NCBI RefSeq assembly: GCF_006334915.2
Contig: NZ_VDMA02000028.1
Location: forward strand, 55,525-119,524
DNA: 64,000 nucleotides
Reading direction: 5' to 3'
Origin: Microbispora catharanthi
GTDB lineage: Bacteria; Actinomycetota; Actinomycetes; Streptosporangiales; Streptosporangiaceae
A model generated the notes under the pieces. That model searched no databases. It saw nothing but the letters and a program-made list of their open reading frames with translations, and was not told the DNA's origin. Positions 25,244 through 34,331 of this stretch are shown here, piece after piece. The position numbers and the translations under genes were made by a program. Within the stretch, counting starts at the first letter, position 1; each line of letters starts with the position of its first letter.

Positions 25244-26740
25244 ATGACGCCCTGGCCTCAAGTCGGCAGGACGGAACAAACTGCGCAACTGACGAGCGCT
25301 CTGGACAGGCCCGCGTCGGGGCCCGTCGTCATCAGCGGCGCCCCCGGCACGGGCCGGACCTCGATGCTGCGGCTGGCGGTCACGCTCGCCGAGCGCCACG
25401 GTTATCTCGTACTGCGATTACGCCCCCGGGGGACCGGCGCGATGGCCGCGCTGCGCGGCGTGCTCCCGCCGGGACCGGTTCCGGCGCCCGAGGAGGCGGC
25501 GCGGACCCTGCGGATGCTCGCCGGCGGCCGGCGGTTCATGGTCGTCCTCGACGACGCCCACCTGGCGGACCACGAGACGCTCCTGACACTCCGCGCGCTC
25601 AACCGGTCGCACACCACGGCCCTGGTGGTGAGCAGGACGGCGATCACCCGGGGCGAGGACGACCCCGCCCCCCGGCCCGATCCGACCGACTGCCTCATGT
25701 ACGAGCGGGGGCTGGTGCATCTGGTGTTGCCACCGCTGGGGCCGCGTGACGTCGCGGAGCTGTTCACGCGTCTTGTGGGAGGTCCCGTACGGCAGGCCAC
25801 CGCGGCGGCGCTGCACGCGCTGACCGGCGGCGTGCCGCGGCGGCTGCACGAGCTGGCCGACGCCGGACTGGTCCGGTGCCTGGCGGAGCGGCGCGGCCGA
25901 TGGGAGATGACCGAGCCGGGCCCGCTCGACCCGGCGCTGCCGCGCGAGGCGGCGGACGCGGCGGCGGCCGCGCGCCGGGCCTGGGCCTGCCTCGGCCTGG
26001 ATCAGGCGGAGGAGCTGTGCCGGGTGGCGCTGTGGCAGCGGGCGGCGTCCGACGTCGCCGACGTCTGGGCGGTCGTCCTCCTGCTGCGCGGCCGCGGGAA
26101 GGAGGCCGCCGCGTTCCTGGACTCGCTCCCCCCGTCCGCCGCCGCGGACGGCGACGACGCCGAACCCGCGCGGCTCACGTTCGCTCGCGCCCTGGTCACG
26201 GCCTTCGGCCTCGGCAAGCCGTCCGAGGCGGCCGATCTGCTGCTCCTGCGGGCTCTGGCGGCCCGGCCCGACCGGGACAGCCGCCGCGACCGGCACCTGG
26301 CGCAGCGGGCCTGGATCCTGGCGGTGACCGGCGCCGCGGAGCCCGAGGCCAACCTCGACCGCGGCGACCGGGAGACGGCGCTGTTCGTGCACGCGGCGCA
26401 GGCGGCGCTCGCCGCCGACCTGCCGCAGCAGGCGGTGCTCCACCTCCGCCGGGCGCTCGCCGTGTCGGAGGGGTGCCACGTCGAGTCGGCCTGGCTTCCG
26501 GCCTACCTGCGCGGCGAGCTGACGGGTGCGCTCGCCCGCGCGGGGCGTCCGGTGTCCGCGGCGGCCGCCGACCGTGCTCAGGAGCCGGTGGCCGCGGCCG
26601 TCGCCGCGATGCTGCGCGGCGCGCGGGCGACGGCCGGCCCGGACCTCCGCGAGGCCGCCGCGGCCGTGCCGAACGGCGCGGAGACGGGACGGAGCAGGAC
26701 GGCGCGCACCCCCGCCCGCGACGAGGTGCCGGCGCGGTGA
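25244..26740 (+). CDS. STAND-like AAA ATPase, LuxR/MalT type without HTH
   Basis: 498 residues. Walker A is GAPGTGRTSML near residue 34 and Walker B is FMVVLDDAHL, followed by a sensor-like TTALVVSRT. The C-terminal half is Ala/Arg-rich helical repeat. Large LAL regulators share this front part but end with a LuxR HTH; here the protein stops after the helical region, so no DNA-binding domain is seen. ATG at 25244 has GGGGAGGAG in front. It may be a truncated regulator or a signalling ATPase that works through a partner. Confidence 0.7.
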   Translation: MTPWPQVGRTEQTAQLTSALDRPASGPVVISGAPGTGRTSMLRLAVTLAERHGYLVLRLRPRGTGAMAALRGVLPPGPVPAPEEAARTLRMLAGGRRFMVVLDDAHLADHETLLTLRALNRSHTTALVVSRTAITRGEDDPAPRPDPTDCLMYERGLVHLVLPPLGPRDVAELFTRLVGGPVRQATAAALHALTGGVPRRLHELADAGLVRCLAERRGRWEMTEPGPLDPALPREAADAAAAARRAWACLGLDQAEELCRVALWQRAASDVADVWAVVLLLRGRGKEAAAFLDSLPPSAAADGDDAEPARLTFARALVTAFGLGKPSEAADLLLLRALAARPDRDSRRDRHLAQRAWILAVTGAAEPEANLDRGDRETALFVHAAQAALAADLPQQAVLHLRRALAVSEGCHVESAWLPAYLRGELTGALARAGRPVSAAAADRAQEPVAAAVAAMLRGARATAGPDLREAAAAVPNGAETGRSRTARTPARDEVPAR

Positions 26741-26744
26741 CCAT

Positions 26745-26776
26745 GGCCGCCGGTGGTGAGCACACCACCGGCGGCC
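26745..26776 (+). terminator. Strong hairpin terminator after the ATPase gene
   Basis: A perfect 14-bp stem with a 4-base loop (arms 26745-26758 and 26763-26776) starts 4 bp after the stop codon. Confidence 0.8.
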
Positions 26777-26808
26777 TACGAGGTGCCCGTGCGGCGGGCG
26801 AGCACGGA

Positions 26809-26854
26809 AGACGAGACGAGCGGGGGCCGCGGCGGCCGCCCGCTCGTCTCGTCT
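26809..26854 (-). terminator. Terminator of the long minus-strand gene train
   Basis: A perfect 16-bp stem (26809-26824 with 26839-26854) lies just past the stop of the RsbW-like gene. The adjoining (CTCGT)n-like simple repeat runs to about 26873. Confidence 0.8.
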
Positions 26855-26868
26855 CGTTTCGTTTCGTC

Positions 26869-27297
26869 TCACTCTCCCTCGCGCGGAGTCCTCCGCATGA
26901 CGAGGATGTTGCGGTTGCGCCCGCCGACGCGGTCGTAGACGAACTCGTCGAGCCGGCCCAGCGCCAGGAGCAGGCCGTACCCGCCCTCCTCGCGGAGGGC
27001 GGGATCGGCGGCGAGCCGGGGCGCGGGGTCGTATCTCGTCGGGTCGAACGGCGGCGCGTCGTCCTCGACGCGCACCCACACCCGGTCGGTCTCCACCCCG
27101 CCCTCCAGGTCGATCACACCACCGCGGCCGCCGTAGCCGTGCTGCGCGATGTTCGTCGTGATCTCGTCGGCCGCGAGGCGCAGCCAGTACGCCTGCCGGG
27201 TGTGGAGGGTTCCGGTGCGGGCCAGCGTCAGGACGAACTCGGCCACCCTTCCGGCGAACGACGCGCCGGCGTCCAGTCGGAGTCGGCACCCGATCAT
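26869..27297 (-). CDS. RsbW-like anti-sigma factor / HATPase_c kinase
   Basis: 142 residues of the GHKL ATPase fold without a sensor or dimerisation domain. The N box is DEITTNIAQHG, the G1 box includes VEDDAPPFDP, and the G2 box is GGYGLLLALG. Such proteins bind a sigma factor or another target and phosphorylate STAS antagonists. Its ATG overlaps the stop of the STAS gene (TGATG at 27299), so kinase and antagonist are made together. No sigma factor gene is nearby. Confidence 0.85.
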   Translation of the reverse strand: MIGCRLRLDAGASFAGRVAEFVLTLARTGTLHTRQAYWLRLAADEITTNIAQHGYGGRGGVIDLEGGVETDRVWVRVEDDAPPFDPTRYDPAPRLAADPALREEGGYGLLLALGRLDEFVYDRVGGRNRNILVMRRTPREGE

Positions 27298-27632
27298 CAA
27301 GCCTCCGCGGACTCCCGCTCGACGGACTCCTGCATCACGACGGTACGGTCGAAGCCGGTCATCCGGATGGTCTCCGCGACCTCCTGCCGGGTGCCGACCA
27401 GCACGATCTCCGCGCCCCTCGGCAGCTTCTGGTGGGCGAACAGCAGGCAGCGGATGCCCGCCGACGACATGTACGTCACGTCGGAGACCAGCAGCACCAA
27501 CCGGCGCACCTGGGCGGCGACGGCATCGGAGATCAGCAGGTTGAGCCGGGGCGCGGACCGTCCGTCGAGCTCCCCGGAGAGCCGGATCGTCGCGGTGCCC
27601 TCGTCGATGTGCATCTTCGCGTCGAGCGTCAT
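27297..27632 (-). CDS. STAS-domain anti-anti-sigma factor
   Basis: 111 residues, single STAS domain. The phosphorylatable serine lies in DVTYMSSAGIRCLL. SD AAGGAG precedes the ATG. It overlaps the RsbW-like gene by one base and is its likely phosphorylation substrate; in the unphosphorylated form it would release the kinase from its target. Confidence 0.88.
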   Translation of the reverse strand: MTLDAKMHIDEGTATIRLSGELDGRSAPRLNLLISDAVAAQVRRLVLLVSDVTYMSSAGIRCLLFAHQKLPRGAEIVLVGTRQEVAETIRMTGFDRTVVMQESVERESAEA

Positions 27633-27638
27633 GCTCCT

Positions 27639-29750
27639 TCACTCCTCTGGTAGTCGTTCCCTCGCGACCAGGACGAGCGTGGCCCGCGGGCCGATCGAGA
27701 CCCGTACCTGGTCGGCCAGCCGGGGCTCGCGTCCCGGCTCGTGGGCGTCGTGCGGCGGCGCGGCCGCCGTGTCGGCGAACAGGTGCCAGACGGTGCCCTC
27801 AGGGGGTGCGGGGAGCTCCAGGACGTGCCCCTCCCAGTAGGAGTTGGCCGCCACGTAGACGCAGTCGTATCCCCCGTCATCCCTCATGGTGGAGAACATG
27901 GCCGCGACCAGGCGGCTGTGCGGCGACCAGTCCGGCGTCCACGCGTGCACGCCGTGCCAGCTCACCTCGGGAAGCCGCCCGTCCACCGAATGGCCGAGCG
28001 CCCCCTCCCCGCGCCGCAGGGCGGGGTGGGCGCGGCGGAACGCGATCGCGTTGCGGACGAACCGGTGCAGGTCCCGGTGCTCCCGGGCGAGATCCCAGTC
28101 GATCCACGACAGCGGCCCGTCGTGGCAGTAGGCGTTGTTGTTGCCCTGCTGAGTGCGGCCCATCTCGTCGCCGGCGAGCAGCATCGGGATCCCGTGGCTG
28201 GTCAGCAGGAGCAGCAGGGCGTTGCGCACCTGCCGGGCGCGCAGCGCCAGCACGTCCGGATCGTCCGTCGGGCCTTCGTGCCCGCAGTTCCAGGAATGGT
28301 TGGCCGAGTCCCCGTCGCGGTTCTCCTCCCCGTTGAGCTCGTTGTGCTTGCGGTTGTACGACACCAGGTCGCGCAGGGTGAAGCCGTCGTGGGAGGTGAC
28401 GAAGTTCACCGAGGCGACCGGCCCCCTGGGGCCGTAGATGTCGGTGGAGCCGGTCATGCGGGCGGCCAGCTCGCCCACGGTCCCGAGATCGCCCTTGACG
28501 AACCGCCGCACGGCGTCGCGGTAGCGCCCGTTCCACTCCGACCAGCGGCAGTACGACGGGAACGACCCCACCTGGTAGAGGCCGGCCGCGTCCCACGCCT
28601 CCGCGATGAGCTTGCAGTCGCGCAGCACCGGGTCGTGGGCGAGCGACTCCAGCAGCGGCGGGTTCGCGAGGACCGTACCGTCGGGGGCGCGCCCGAGCAC
28701 GGCCGCCAGGTCGAACCTGAACCCGTCGACGTGGAATTCCGCCGCCCAGTGGCGCAGGCAGTCGAGAACGAATTCCCGCACGACCGGGTGATTGCAGTTC
28801 ACCGTGTTGCCGGTGCCGCTGAAATTGTAGTAATGGCCGTCCGGCGTGAGCATGTAATAGGTGCTGTTGTCGAGGCCGCGGAACGAAATCGACGGCCCCC
28901 GCTCGTTTCCCTCCGCCGTGTGGTTGAAAACCACGTCGAGCACGACCTCGATGCCCGCGCGGTGGAACTGCTTCACGAGGTTCTTCATCTCGTCGACCTG
29001 CATGCCGTAGGGCCCGGAGGCCGCGTAGGAGGCCTTGGGGGCGAAGAACCCGACCGTGTTGTAGCCCCAGTAGTTGTGCGGCCCGCGCGGGTTGTCCAGC
29101 TCGTCGAACTCGAAGACGGGCATCAGCTCGACGCAGTTGACCCCGAGGTCCACGAGGTACGGCAACCGCTCGACCAGGCCGGCGAACGTGCCGGGGGCCC
29201 GCACCCCCGACGACGGGTGCCTGGTGAAGCCCCTGACGTGCAGCTCGTACACGATCAGGTCCTCCGGGCGTATCCCGGGCGGCCGGTCGTCCTCCCAGTC
29301 GAAGTCGTCCAGCGCGATCCGGCCCCGGTAGGGGTACACGGCGTCGCGGGGGGCGTCCCACACCTCCCGTCCGCCGACGAGCTTGGCGTACGGGTCGAGG
29401 AGGATCGTCCCCGGGTCGAACCGGTGGCCGTCCTGGGGGCGGGACGGGCCGTCGGCGCGGTAGCCGTACTCGAGCGTCTCGACGTCCAGCCCCAGGTCGT
29501 CGAGCCCGAACACGGTCATGGCGTACACGCCGCCCCGGCGGAACGACGGCGGGAACGGCAGTTCCACGAGGGGCGCCGCCTCCCCCCGCCGGAACAGCAC
29601 GAGCGTCATGGCGGTCGCGTTGTTGGAGTAGACCGAGAAGTTGACGCCGCCCGGCACCGGGGTGGCCCCGAAGGGAAGGGTCCGCCCCGCCCGGACCGGC
29701 ACGCCGCCGATCCGGTGCGTCGGGTACGCGTCGACGCGGGTCTCGAGCAT
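27639..29750 (-). CDS. glgX: Glycogen debranching enzyme
   Basis: 703 residues, the usual size of GlgX/isoamylase. An N-terminal CBM48 domain (GATPVPGGVNFSVYSNNA) is followed by a GH13 barrel with FNHTAEGNE, the nucleophile in GFRFDLAAVLGR, the acid/base Glu in LIAEAWDAAG and the third carboxylate in NFVTSHDGFTL. It hydrolyses alpha-1,6 branches of glycogen or limit dextrins. Placement between two STAS genes is unusual and suggests that carbohydrate mobilisation is expressed together with a partner-switching pathway. Confidence 0.93.
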   Translation of the reverse strand: MLETRVDAYPTHRIGGVPVRAGRTLPFGATPVPGGVNFSVYSNNATAMTLVLFRRGEAAPLVELPFPPSFRRGGVYAMTVFGLDDLGLDVETLEYGYRADGPSRPQDGHRFDPGTILLDPYAKLVGGREVWDAPRDAVYPYRGRIALDDFDWEDDRPPGIRPEDLIVYELHVRGFTRHPSSGVRAPGTFAGLVERLPYLVDLGVNCVELMPVFEFDELDNPRGPHNYWGYNTVGFFAPKASYAASGPYGMQVDEMKNLVKQFHRAGIEVVLDVVFNHTAEGNERGPSISFRGLDNSTYYMLTPDGHYYNFSGTGNTVNCNHPVVREFVLDCLRHWAAEFHVDGFRFDLAAVLGRAPDGTVLANPPLLESLAHDPVLRDCKLIAEAWDAAGLYQVGSFPSYCRWSEWNGRYRDAVRRFVKGDLGTVGELAARMTGSTDIYGPRGPVASVNFVTSHDGFTLRDLVSYNRKHNELNGEENRDGDSANHSWNCGHEGPTDDPDVLALRARQVRNALLLLLTSHGIPMLLAGDEMGRTQQGNNNAYCHDGPLSWIDWDLAREHRDLHRFVRNAIAFRRAHPALRRGEGALGHSVDGRLPEVSWHGVHAWTPDWSPHSRLVAAMFSTMRDDGGYDCVYVAANSYWEGHVLELPAPPEGTVWHLFADTAAAPPHDAHEPGREPRLADQVRVSIGPRATLVLVARERLPEE

Positions 29751-29760
29751 CGGGTCCTGC

Positions 29761-30102
29761 CTAACGGTCGGCCACTGAAGAGTCGGTCACGGAGGAGCCG
29801 GCCACGCGAAAGAGGTCGAGGAGACCGGTCGCGGCCATCACGGTCTCGATCTCGGGAGGGACGCCGGTCAGCGCCACCCGCCCGTCGGCCGCGCGGTGCA
29901 GCAGGAGCAGCACCCGCAGCCCCGCGCTCGACAGATACGTCACGCCGGACATGTCCAGCAGCACCCGCCCGTCCTCCGGCAGCAGCTCCATGAGCCGCCG
30001 CTGCACGCCGGGACCCGAGCGGCCGTCAAGCTCCCCGGTCAGCCCGATGACCGTCGTCCCGTCGCGTACGGATGTGTCGACCAGCACGACCGGCTCGGTC
30101 AT
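29761..30102 (-). CDS. Second STAS-domain anti-anti-sigma factor
   Basis: 113 residues with the target serine in GVTYLSSAGLRVLL. ATG at 30102 has GAAGGAG upstream; an in-frame longer start at 30150 is less supported. It shares sequence pattern with the STAS protein encoded at 27,297-27,632 (both contain LxGELDGRS), so the two are probably paralogues that compete for the same or related kinases. Confidence 0.85.
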   Translation of the reverse strand: MTEPVVLVDTSVRDGTTVIGLTGELDGRSGPGVQRRLMELLPEDGRVLLDMSGVTYLSSAGLRVLLLLHRAADGRVALTGVPPEIETVMAATGLLDLFRVAGSSVTDSSVADR

Positions 30103-30168
30103 CGGGACTCCTTCGTCGGCTCGTTCGACGGCTTGTTCATCGGGGCTCACCGGGGGCCTATCAGGGGG

Positions 30169-32730
30169 CTATCGAGGAGCGAGGTGCGCGCGGACCGTGA
30201 CCGGCCGTTCTGAGTCCGGCAGCTTGACCGTGAGGCCCTCGGGGTCGAACGCGGAGTAGGGCCTGCCGTCCACCTCGACCCAGTCGAGGCGCACCATGCC
30301 GGGCGGCAGGGCGTCCGGCGCGACCCGCAGCACCCGGTCGGGGAACCCGTCCGGGCAAGGCCGGAACCACAGGCTCAGCGGTTCCCGGTCGAGGAGCAGG
30401 CGCTGGTAGACCGTCGCCAGGAAGCACAGCTCGGCCGCGTGGCACATGCTCATCGAGTGGCTGCCCTTCAGCCGTTCGGTCCCCACCAGGTAGGGCGTGC
30501 CGTCCGCCAGCACGTTGAAGTAGACGCCGCCCTCGTCGTGGTCGAGGAAGAACGCGTTGTAGAACGCGGCCGCCTCGCGCGCCCGTCCCCGGAACTCCTC
30601 CTGCCCGGTCAGCGCGGCCAGGATCTGGTAGGCCAGGATCGCCTGCTCCTGCTGCCACCAGGCCTTGCGGTCGTGCCAGACGAAGCGGTGCACCCGCCGC
30701 CCCGGCTCCAGGCTCCGCTCGACCACGTCGTACCAGCCGCCGCGGCGCAGGTCGGCGCCGAGCTCCGGCATCCGGTGGCCGATCCGCTCGGCGAGCTCGC
30801 GGTAGCGGTCCTTCGGACGGATCGACATCATCCGCATGAGGTTCCACGAGATCTTGAGGTTGTGCCCGACCACCGCCCTGTCCTGCTGCCAGTCCCACGT
30901 GCGGTCCGGGGACCAGTCGCCGTGGAACCGCTCCTGCACGAACGGGCTGTCCTCGCGCGGCATGTGCCGCACGATCAGGTCGAACGTCTCCTCCAGCATG
31001 TCGGCGTGCCGCTCGTCGCCCGTCCCGAGGAACAGGTTGATCAGATACGCCGGCGCGTGGTCGCCGACGGAGTTCCAGTTCTTGCGCGACCGGTTGGGCC
31101 CGAGCGACTCGTGGTGCGGGCTGAGCAGGATCGGGTCGATGTGGGAGTAGTAGCCGCCGCGGTCGGGATCGCGGAAGAACTTGCGGAACAGCCGCAGGGT
31201 GCCGTCGATGTCGGCGGCCACCTCCGGGTCGCCGGTCACCCGGAAGAACTGCGTGGGCCCGGCGAGGGCGTAGATCTGCTCGTACATCGGGATGGCGTCG
31301 TAGTCGTCGCCGAACTCCGAGGTGAAGAGCTTGTGCTCGACCCCGTCCCGCACGTCGACGCCGTGGTACCAGTAGACGACGTCCTCGTCGGGGTCGACGA
31401 ACCGCATGTGCTCGCGCAGGTAGGCGGTGCCGCGCTCGGCCACCTCGAGGAAGTCCTCGTCGCCGGTGAGCATGTACGCCGACGACATCCCGTAGACCAG
31501 CCGCGAGATGGTGTCGGTCTCCTGCACGTGGTGGTCGGCCTTGTCGCCGCCCAGCCGCAGCACCGTGCGGTAGTCGGCGAAGTCCACCGGCCCCTCGTCC
31601 CCGAACTGGGCCCGCCGGTAGAAGCGGCCCAGCTCGCGGATCTGCCGCACCCACCAGTCGGGCTGCTCGAAGACGTGCTCGTCGGGTCTGCGGCCGACGA
31701 AGACCAGCCGCTTGGCGTCGAAGGAGGCCGGCCCGCCGTCGGGGTAGAAGATCCCGTGGGCGAACAGCCGCCGCCCCGGCGTGAGCAGCTCCCGCAGGTG
31801 ACCGGACGCGTCGAGGTAGGGATCGCCGAGGTTGCGCAGGAACTCGGCCGATGTGGTCGAGGTGAGCCGCGCGGTGACCGTGCGGCCCTCCGCGGTGCGC
31901 AGGTCGACGAGCCCCTGCTCGGCGTCGTACCCGGTGATCACGCCGGCCACCAGGTCGGAGTAGGTGTAGCCGCCGCGCAAGGCCGGCTCCGTGTCCCCCG
32001 ACGCGGCCCGGGGGGAGGGGACGGCGGGCCGCCGGTCGCCCTCCCCCCTGTTCTCCGTCCCGCTCTCCTTCCCGACCGGCTCGTGGCGGACCGGTAGGTG
32101 GCGGGGCGCGGCGCGCCGGGGCACGACGCGCCGGGGAGCGCCGGCCGTCCTGCGCCCGCGCCGCGCCGCGATCAGCTCGATCATCATGCGGGCGAAGGCG
32201 TGGCAGTGGTCGGCCGTGCGCGCGGTCACCAGGTCTCCGTCGACCACCACGTCCTGGTCGGTGTAGACCGCGCCCATGTTGCGCACGTCGGAGACGAGGT
32301 TGTTGTGGCAGGTCACCCGGCGTCCCCGGACGACCTCCGCGATGGGCGACACCAGCCACATGCCGTGGCAGACGATCCCCTTCAGCACGTCCGGCAGCGC
32401 GAACGCGTCCCGCAGCAGGCGCACCGCGGGGGAGAGCTCCCCCGCGTTCTCGCTGTAGCGCAGCCGGTCCGACACCATGCCGGACGGGACGATGAGCGCG
32501 TCGAGCTCCCGCAGGCCCTCGGCGTCGAGAGCCTCCAGGTCGCCGTCCACGGTCAGGGGCTCGCGGAACTCGTGCCCGTGGAAGGTGAGCGACGGCTGCC
32601 CCCACAGGCGGGTGACGAACCGGGTCCGCGCCCCTTCCTCCGCGAACCTGCGCTGGTAGTAGTGCACCTCGGGCTCGACGAAGTCGCTCTCGATGAGGAT
32701 GGCGACGGTGGCCCCGTCCAGCCTGTTCAC
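30169..32730 (-). CDS. PfpI/DJ-1 domain fused to N-acylglucosamine 2-epimerase-like domain
   Basis: 853 residues. Residues about 1-190 form a DJ-1/PfpI amidotransferase-like domain with the nucleophile-elbow cysteine in KGIVCHGMW. A charged, low-complexity linker (about 190-250) and a small beta-rich segment lead into an AGE-type alpha/alpha barrel (about 350-780): KNWNSVGDHAPAYLIN, VVGHNLKISWNLMR, HDRKAWWQQEQAI, SHSMSMCHAAELCF. AGE enzymes epimerise or isomerise sugars such as N-acylglucosamine, cellobiose or mannose. The GTG start overlaps the ThDP enzyme stop (GTGA at 32730). Fusion of these two folds is not one I know as standard. Confidence 0.8.
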   Translation of the reverse strand: MNRLDGATVAILIESDFVEPEVHYYQRRFAEEGARTRFVTRLWGQPSLTFHGHEFREPLTVDGDLEALDAEGLRELDALIVPSGMVSDRLRYSENAGELSPAVRLLRDAFALPDVLKGIVCHGMWLVSPIAEVVRGRRVTCHNNLVSDVRNMGAVYTDQDVVVDGDLVTARTADHCHAFARMMIELIAARRGRRTAGAPRRVVPRRAAPRHLPVRHEPVGKESGTENRGEGDRRPAVPSPRAASGDTEPALRGGYTYSDLVAGVITGYDAEQGLVDLRTAEGRTVTARLTSTTSAEFLRNLGDPYLDASGHLRELLTPGRRLFAHGIFYPDGGPASFDAKRLVFVGRRPDEHVFEQPDWWVRQIRELGRFYRRAQFGDEGPVDFADYRTVLRLGGDKADHHVQETDTISRLVYGMSSAYMLTGDEDFLEVAERGTAYLREHMRFVDPDEDVVYWYHGVDVRDGVEHKLFTSEFGDDYDAIPMYEQIYALAGPTQFFRVTGDPEVAADIDGTLRLFRKFFRDPDRGGYYSHIDPILLSPHHESLGPNRSRKNWNSVGDHAPAYLINLFLGTGDERHADMLEETFDLIVRHMPREDSPFVQERFHGDWSPDRTWDWQQDRAVVGHNLKISWNLMRMMSIRPKDRYRELAERIGHRMPELGADLRRGGWYDVVERSLEPGRRVHRFVWHDRKAWWQQEQAILAYQILAALTGQEEFRGRAREAAAFYNAFFLDHDEGGVYFNVLADGTPYLVGTERLKGSHSMSMCHAAELCFLATVYQRLLLDREPLSLWFRPCPDGFPDRVLRVAPDALPPGMVRLDWVEVDGRPYSAFDPEGLTVKLPDSERPVTVRAHLAPR

Positions 32731-34325
32731 CGGGTCCCTCCCGTGTCGAGGTCGACGAGGAACGGGCCGGGCGCGGACAGCATCCGCTCGACGGCGCGCT
32801 CCACCTGTGCGGGTTTGTCCACCCGGACGGCCTCGACGCCCATGCTCCGGGCGAGGGCCGGGAAGTCGATCTCCGGCCGGGCGAGGTCGAAGCCGGACGG
32901 GTGCGCGTGCGGGGGGACGTCCCGCTCGCGCCAGTACTGCTCGATGTTGTCGTCGAGCAGCTGATAACGGCGGTTGTTGCAGATGACGAACCGCGCGGCC
33001 ACGTTGTGCCGGGCCGCCGTCCACAGGGCCTGGATCGTGTACATGCTGCCGCCGTCCCCGGTGAAACCGACGACCTCGGCGTCCGGCCGGGCCAGCTTCG
33101 CCCCGATCGCACCCGGGATGCCGACGCCGAGCGAGCCGCCCCTGGTGAGGAAGTACGACCCGGGGACGCGGGCGGGCAGGCGGCGGGTGAGCGCGGGCGA
33201 GGCGGTGAGCGCCTCGTCGAAGACGACCAGGCCGGCCGGCACCCGGCGGGCGATCTCGGCCGCGAAGGCGTCCATCAGCGTGTCGCCCTCCGGGGGCGGC
33301 CCCGCGAGCGCCGGGCGGACCGGCGCGGGAGGCAGGCGGTCGGCGAGGGCGGCCAGTGTGAGCTTGGGGTCGGCGCACAGCGCGACGTCCACGGGGAAGT
33401 TCTTGGCGATCTCGTAGTCGTCGAGGTCGACGTGGACGATCCGTGCGTCCTCCCTGAACGGGCTGACCAGGTGGGGGAAGACCTCGGGGAACACGTACGT
33501 CCCCACGATCAGCACGGCGTCGGCGTCGCGGACCGCCGCGGCGCTGACGTGGCCGAACATGTGCCCGAGCTGCCCCCGGTAGAGCGGATGCGCGGTGTCG
33601 ATGTTGACCTCGGACGAGTCGACCCCCCAGACCGGGGCGCCGAGCCGCTCGGCCACGAGCGCCAGCTCCTCCTGGGCGCCGGAGACCGCGACGCCGTCGC
33701 CCATGAGGATCACCGGTGACCGCGCGTCCCGCAGCACCCGGGCCGCCCGGTCGAGGTCGTACGCGGCCGGCGTCACCGCGCGGCTCGGCACGGTGCTCGG
33801 CACCGCCGGCTCGGCGGTCTGCGCGTCGAGGACGTCCATCGGCAGCGCCACGAAGACGGGGCCCCGCGGCGGCGTCATCGCCGTCTTGACGGCCCGGCGC
33901 AGCACCCGCAGCACCGAACCGGGGTGCGTGACCCGGGTGGCGTACTTCGTCACCGGCCGCGCCATCGCCACGAGGTCGGCGGCCATCTGGGCGTCCATGC
34001 TCTCGTACTGGACGCCCGCCTCGCCCGCGACGACGACGAGGGGCGAGTGGCCGCGCATGGCCTGGTACAGCATGCCGACCGCGTTGCCCAGCCCCACGCC
34101 GGCGTGGAGTTGGACGAGCGCGGGCCCCGCCGTGGCGCGGGCGTAGCCGTCCGCGATGGCCACCGCGACGGTCTCCTGCAGGGCCAGGACGTACTCCATG
34201 TCCGCGCGCTGTTCGAGGACATCGAGGAAGCCCTGCTCAACGGTGCCGGGATTGCCGAAGACGAGCCTGATCCCGTCCGCCGCGAACTGCTCGAACATCG
34301 CGACCTTGCCCGGTCTCGAAGCCAC
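32727..34325 (-). CDS. ThDP-dependent decarboxylase/ligase, benzoylformate decarboxylase-like
   Basis: 532 residues with all three ThDP-enzyme domains. The cofactor-activating Glu is in LALQETVAVAIADGYA, the active-loop histidine in VQLHAGVGLGNAVG, and the Mg/ThDP site is FTGDGGSMYTIQALW to ICNNRRYQLL. The pattern is closer to benzoylformate decarboxylase and related aldehyde-forming enzymes than to acetolactate synthase. It is flanked by two PfpI-domain genes with overlapping or near-overlapping starts. The substrate is unknown. The start is GTG at 34325; Met at 34298 is possible. Confidence 0.82.
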   Translation of the reverse strand: MASRPGKVAMFEQFAADGIRLVFGNPGTVEQGFLDVLEQRADMEYVLALQETVAVAIADGYARATAGPALVQLHAGVGLGNAVGMLYQAMRGHSPLVVVAGEAGVQYESMDAQMAADLVAMARPVTKYATRVTHPGSVLRVLRRAVKTAMTPPRGPVFVALPMDVLDAQTAEPAVPSTVPSRAVTPAAYDLDRAARVLRDARSPVILMGDGVAVSGAQEELALVAERLGAPVWGVDSSEVNIDTAHPLYRGQLGHMFGHVSAAAVRDADAVLIVGTYVFPEVFPHLVSPFREDARIVHVDLDDYEIAKNFPVDVALCADPKLTLAALADRLPPAPVRPALAGPPPEGDTLMDAFAAEIARRVPAGLVVFDEALTASPALTRRLPARVPGSYFLTRGGSLGVGIPGAIGAKLARPDAEVVGFTGDGGSMYTIQALWTAARHNVAARFVICNNRRYQLLDDNIEQYWRERDVPPHAHPSGFDLARPEIDFPALARSMGVEAVRVDKPAQVERAVERMLSAPGPFLVDLDTGGTR

Positions 34326-34331
34326 GTCGGA

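Noticed and set aside
27741..29993. 750-residue open frame antisense to glgX
   Set aside because: Composition is typical of an antisense high-GC frame, and glgX motifs are complete on the other strand.
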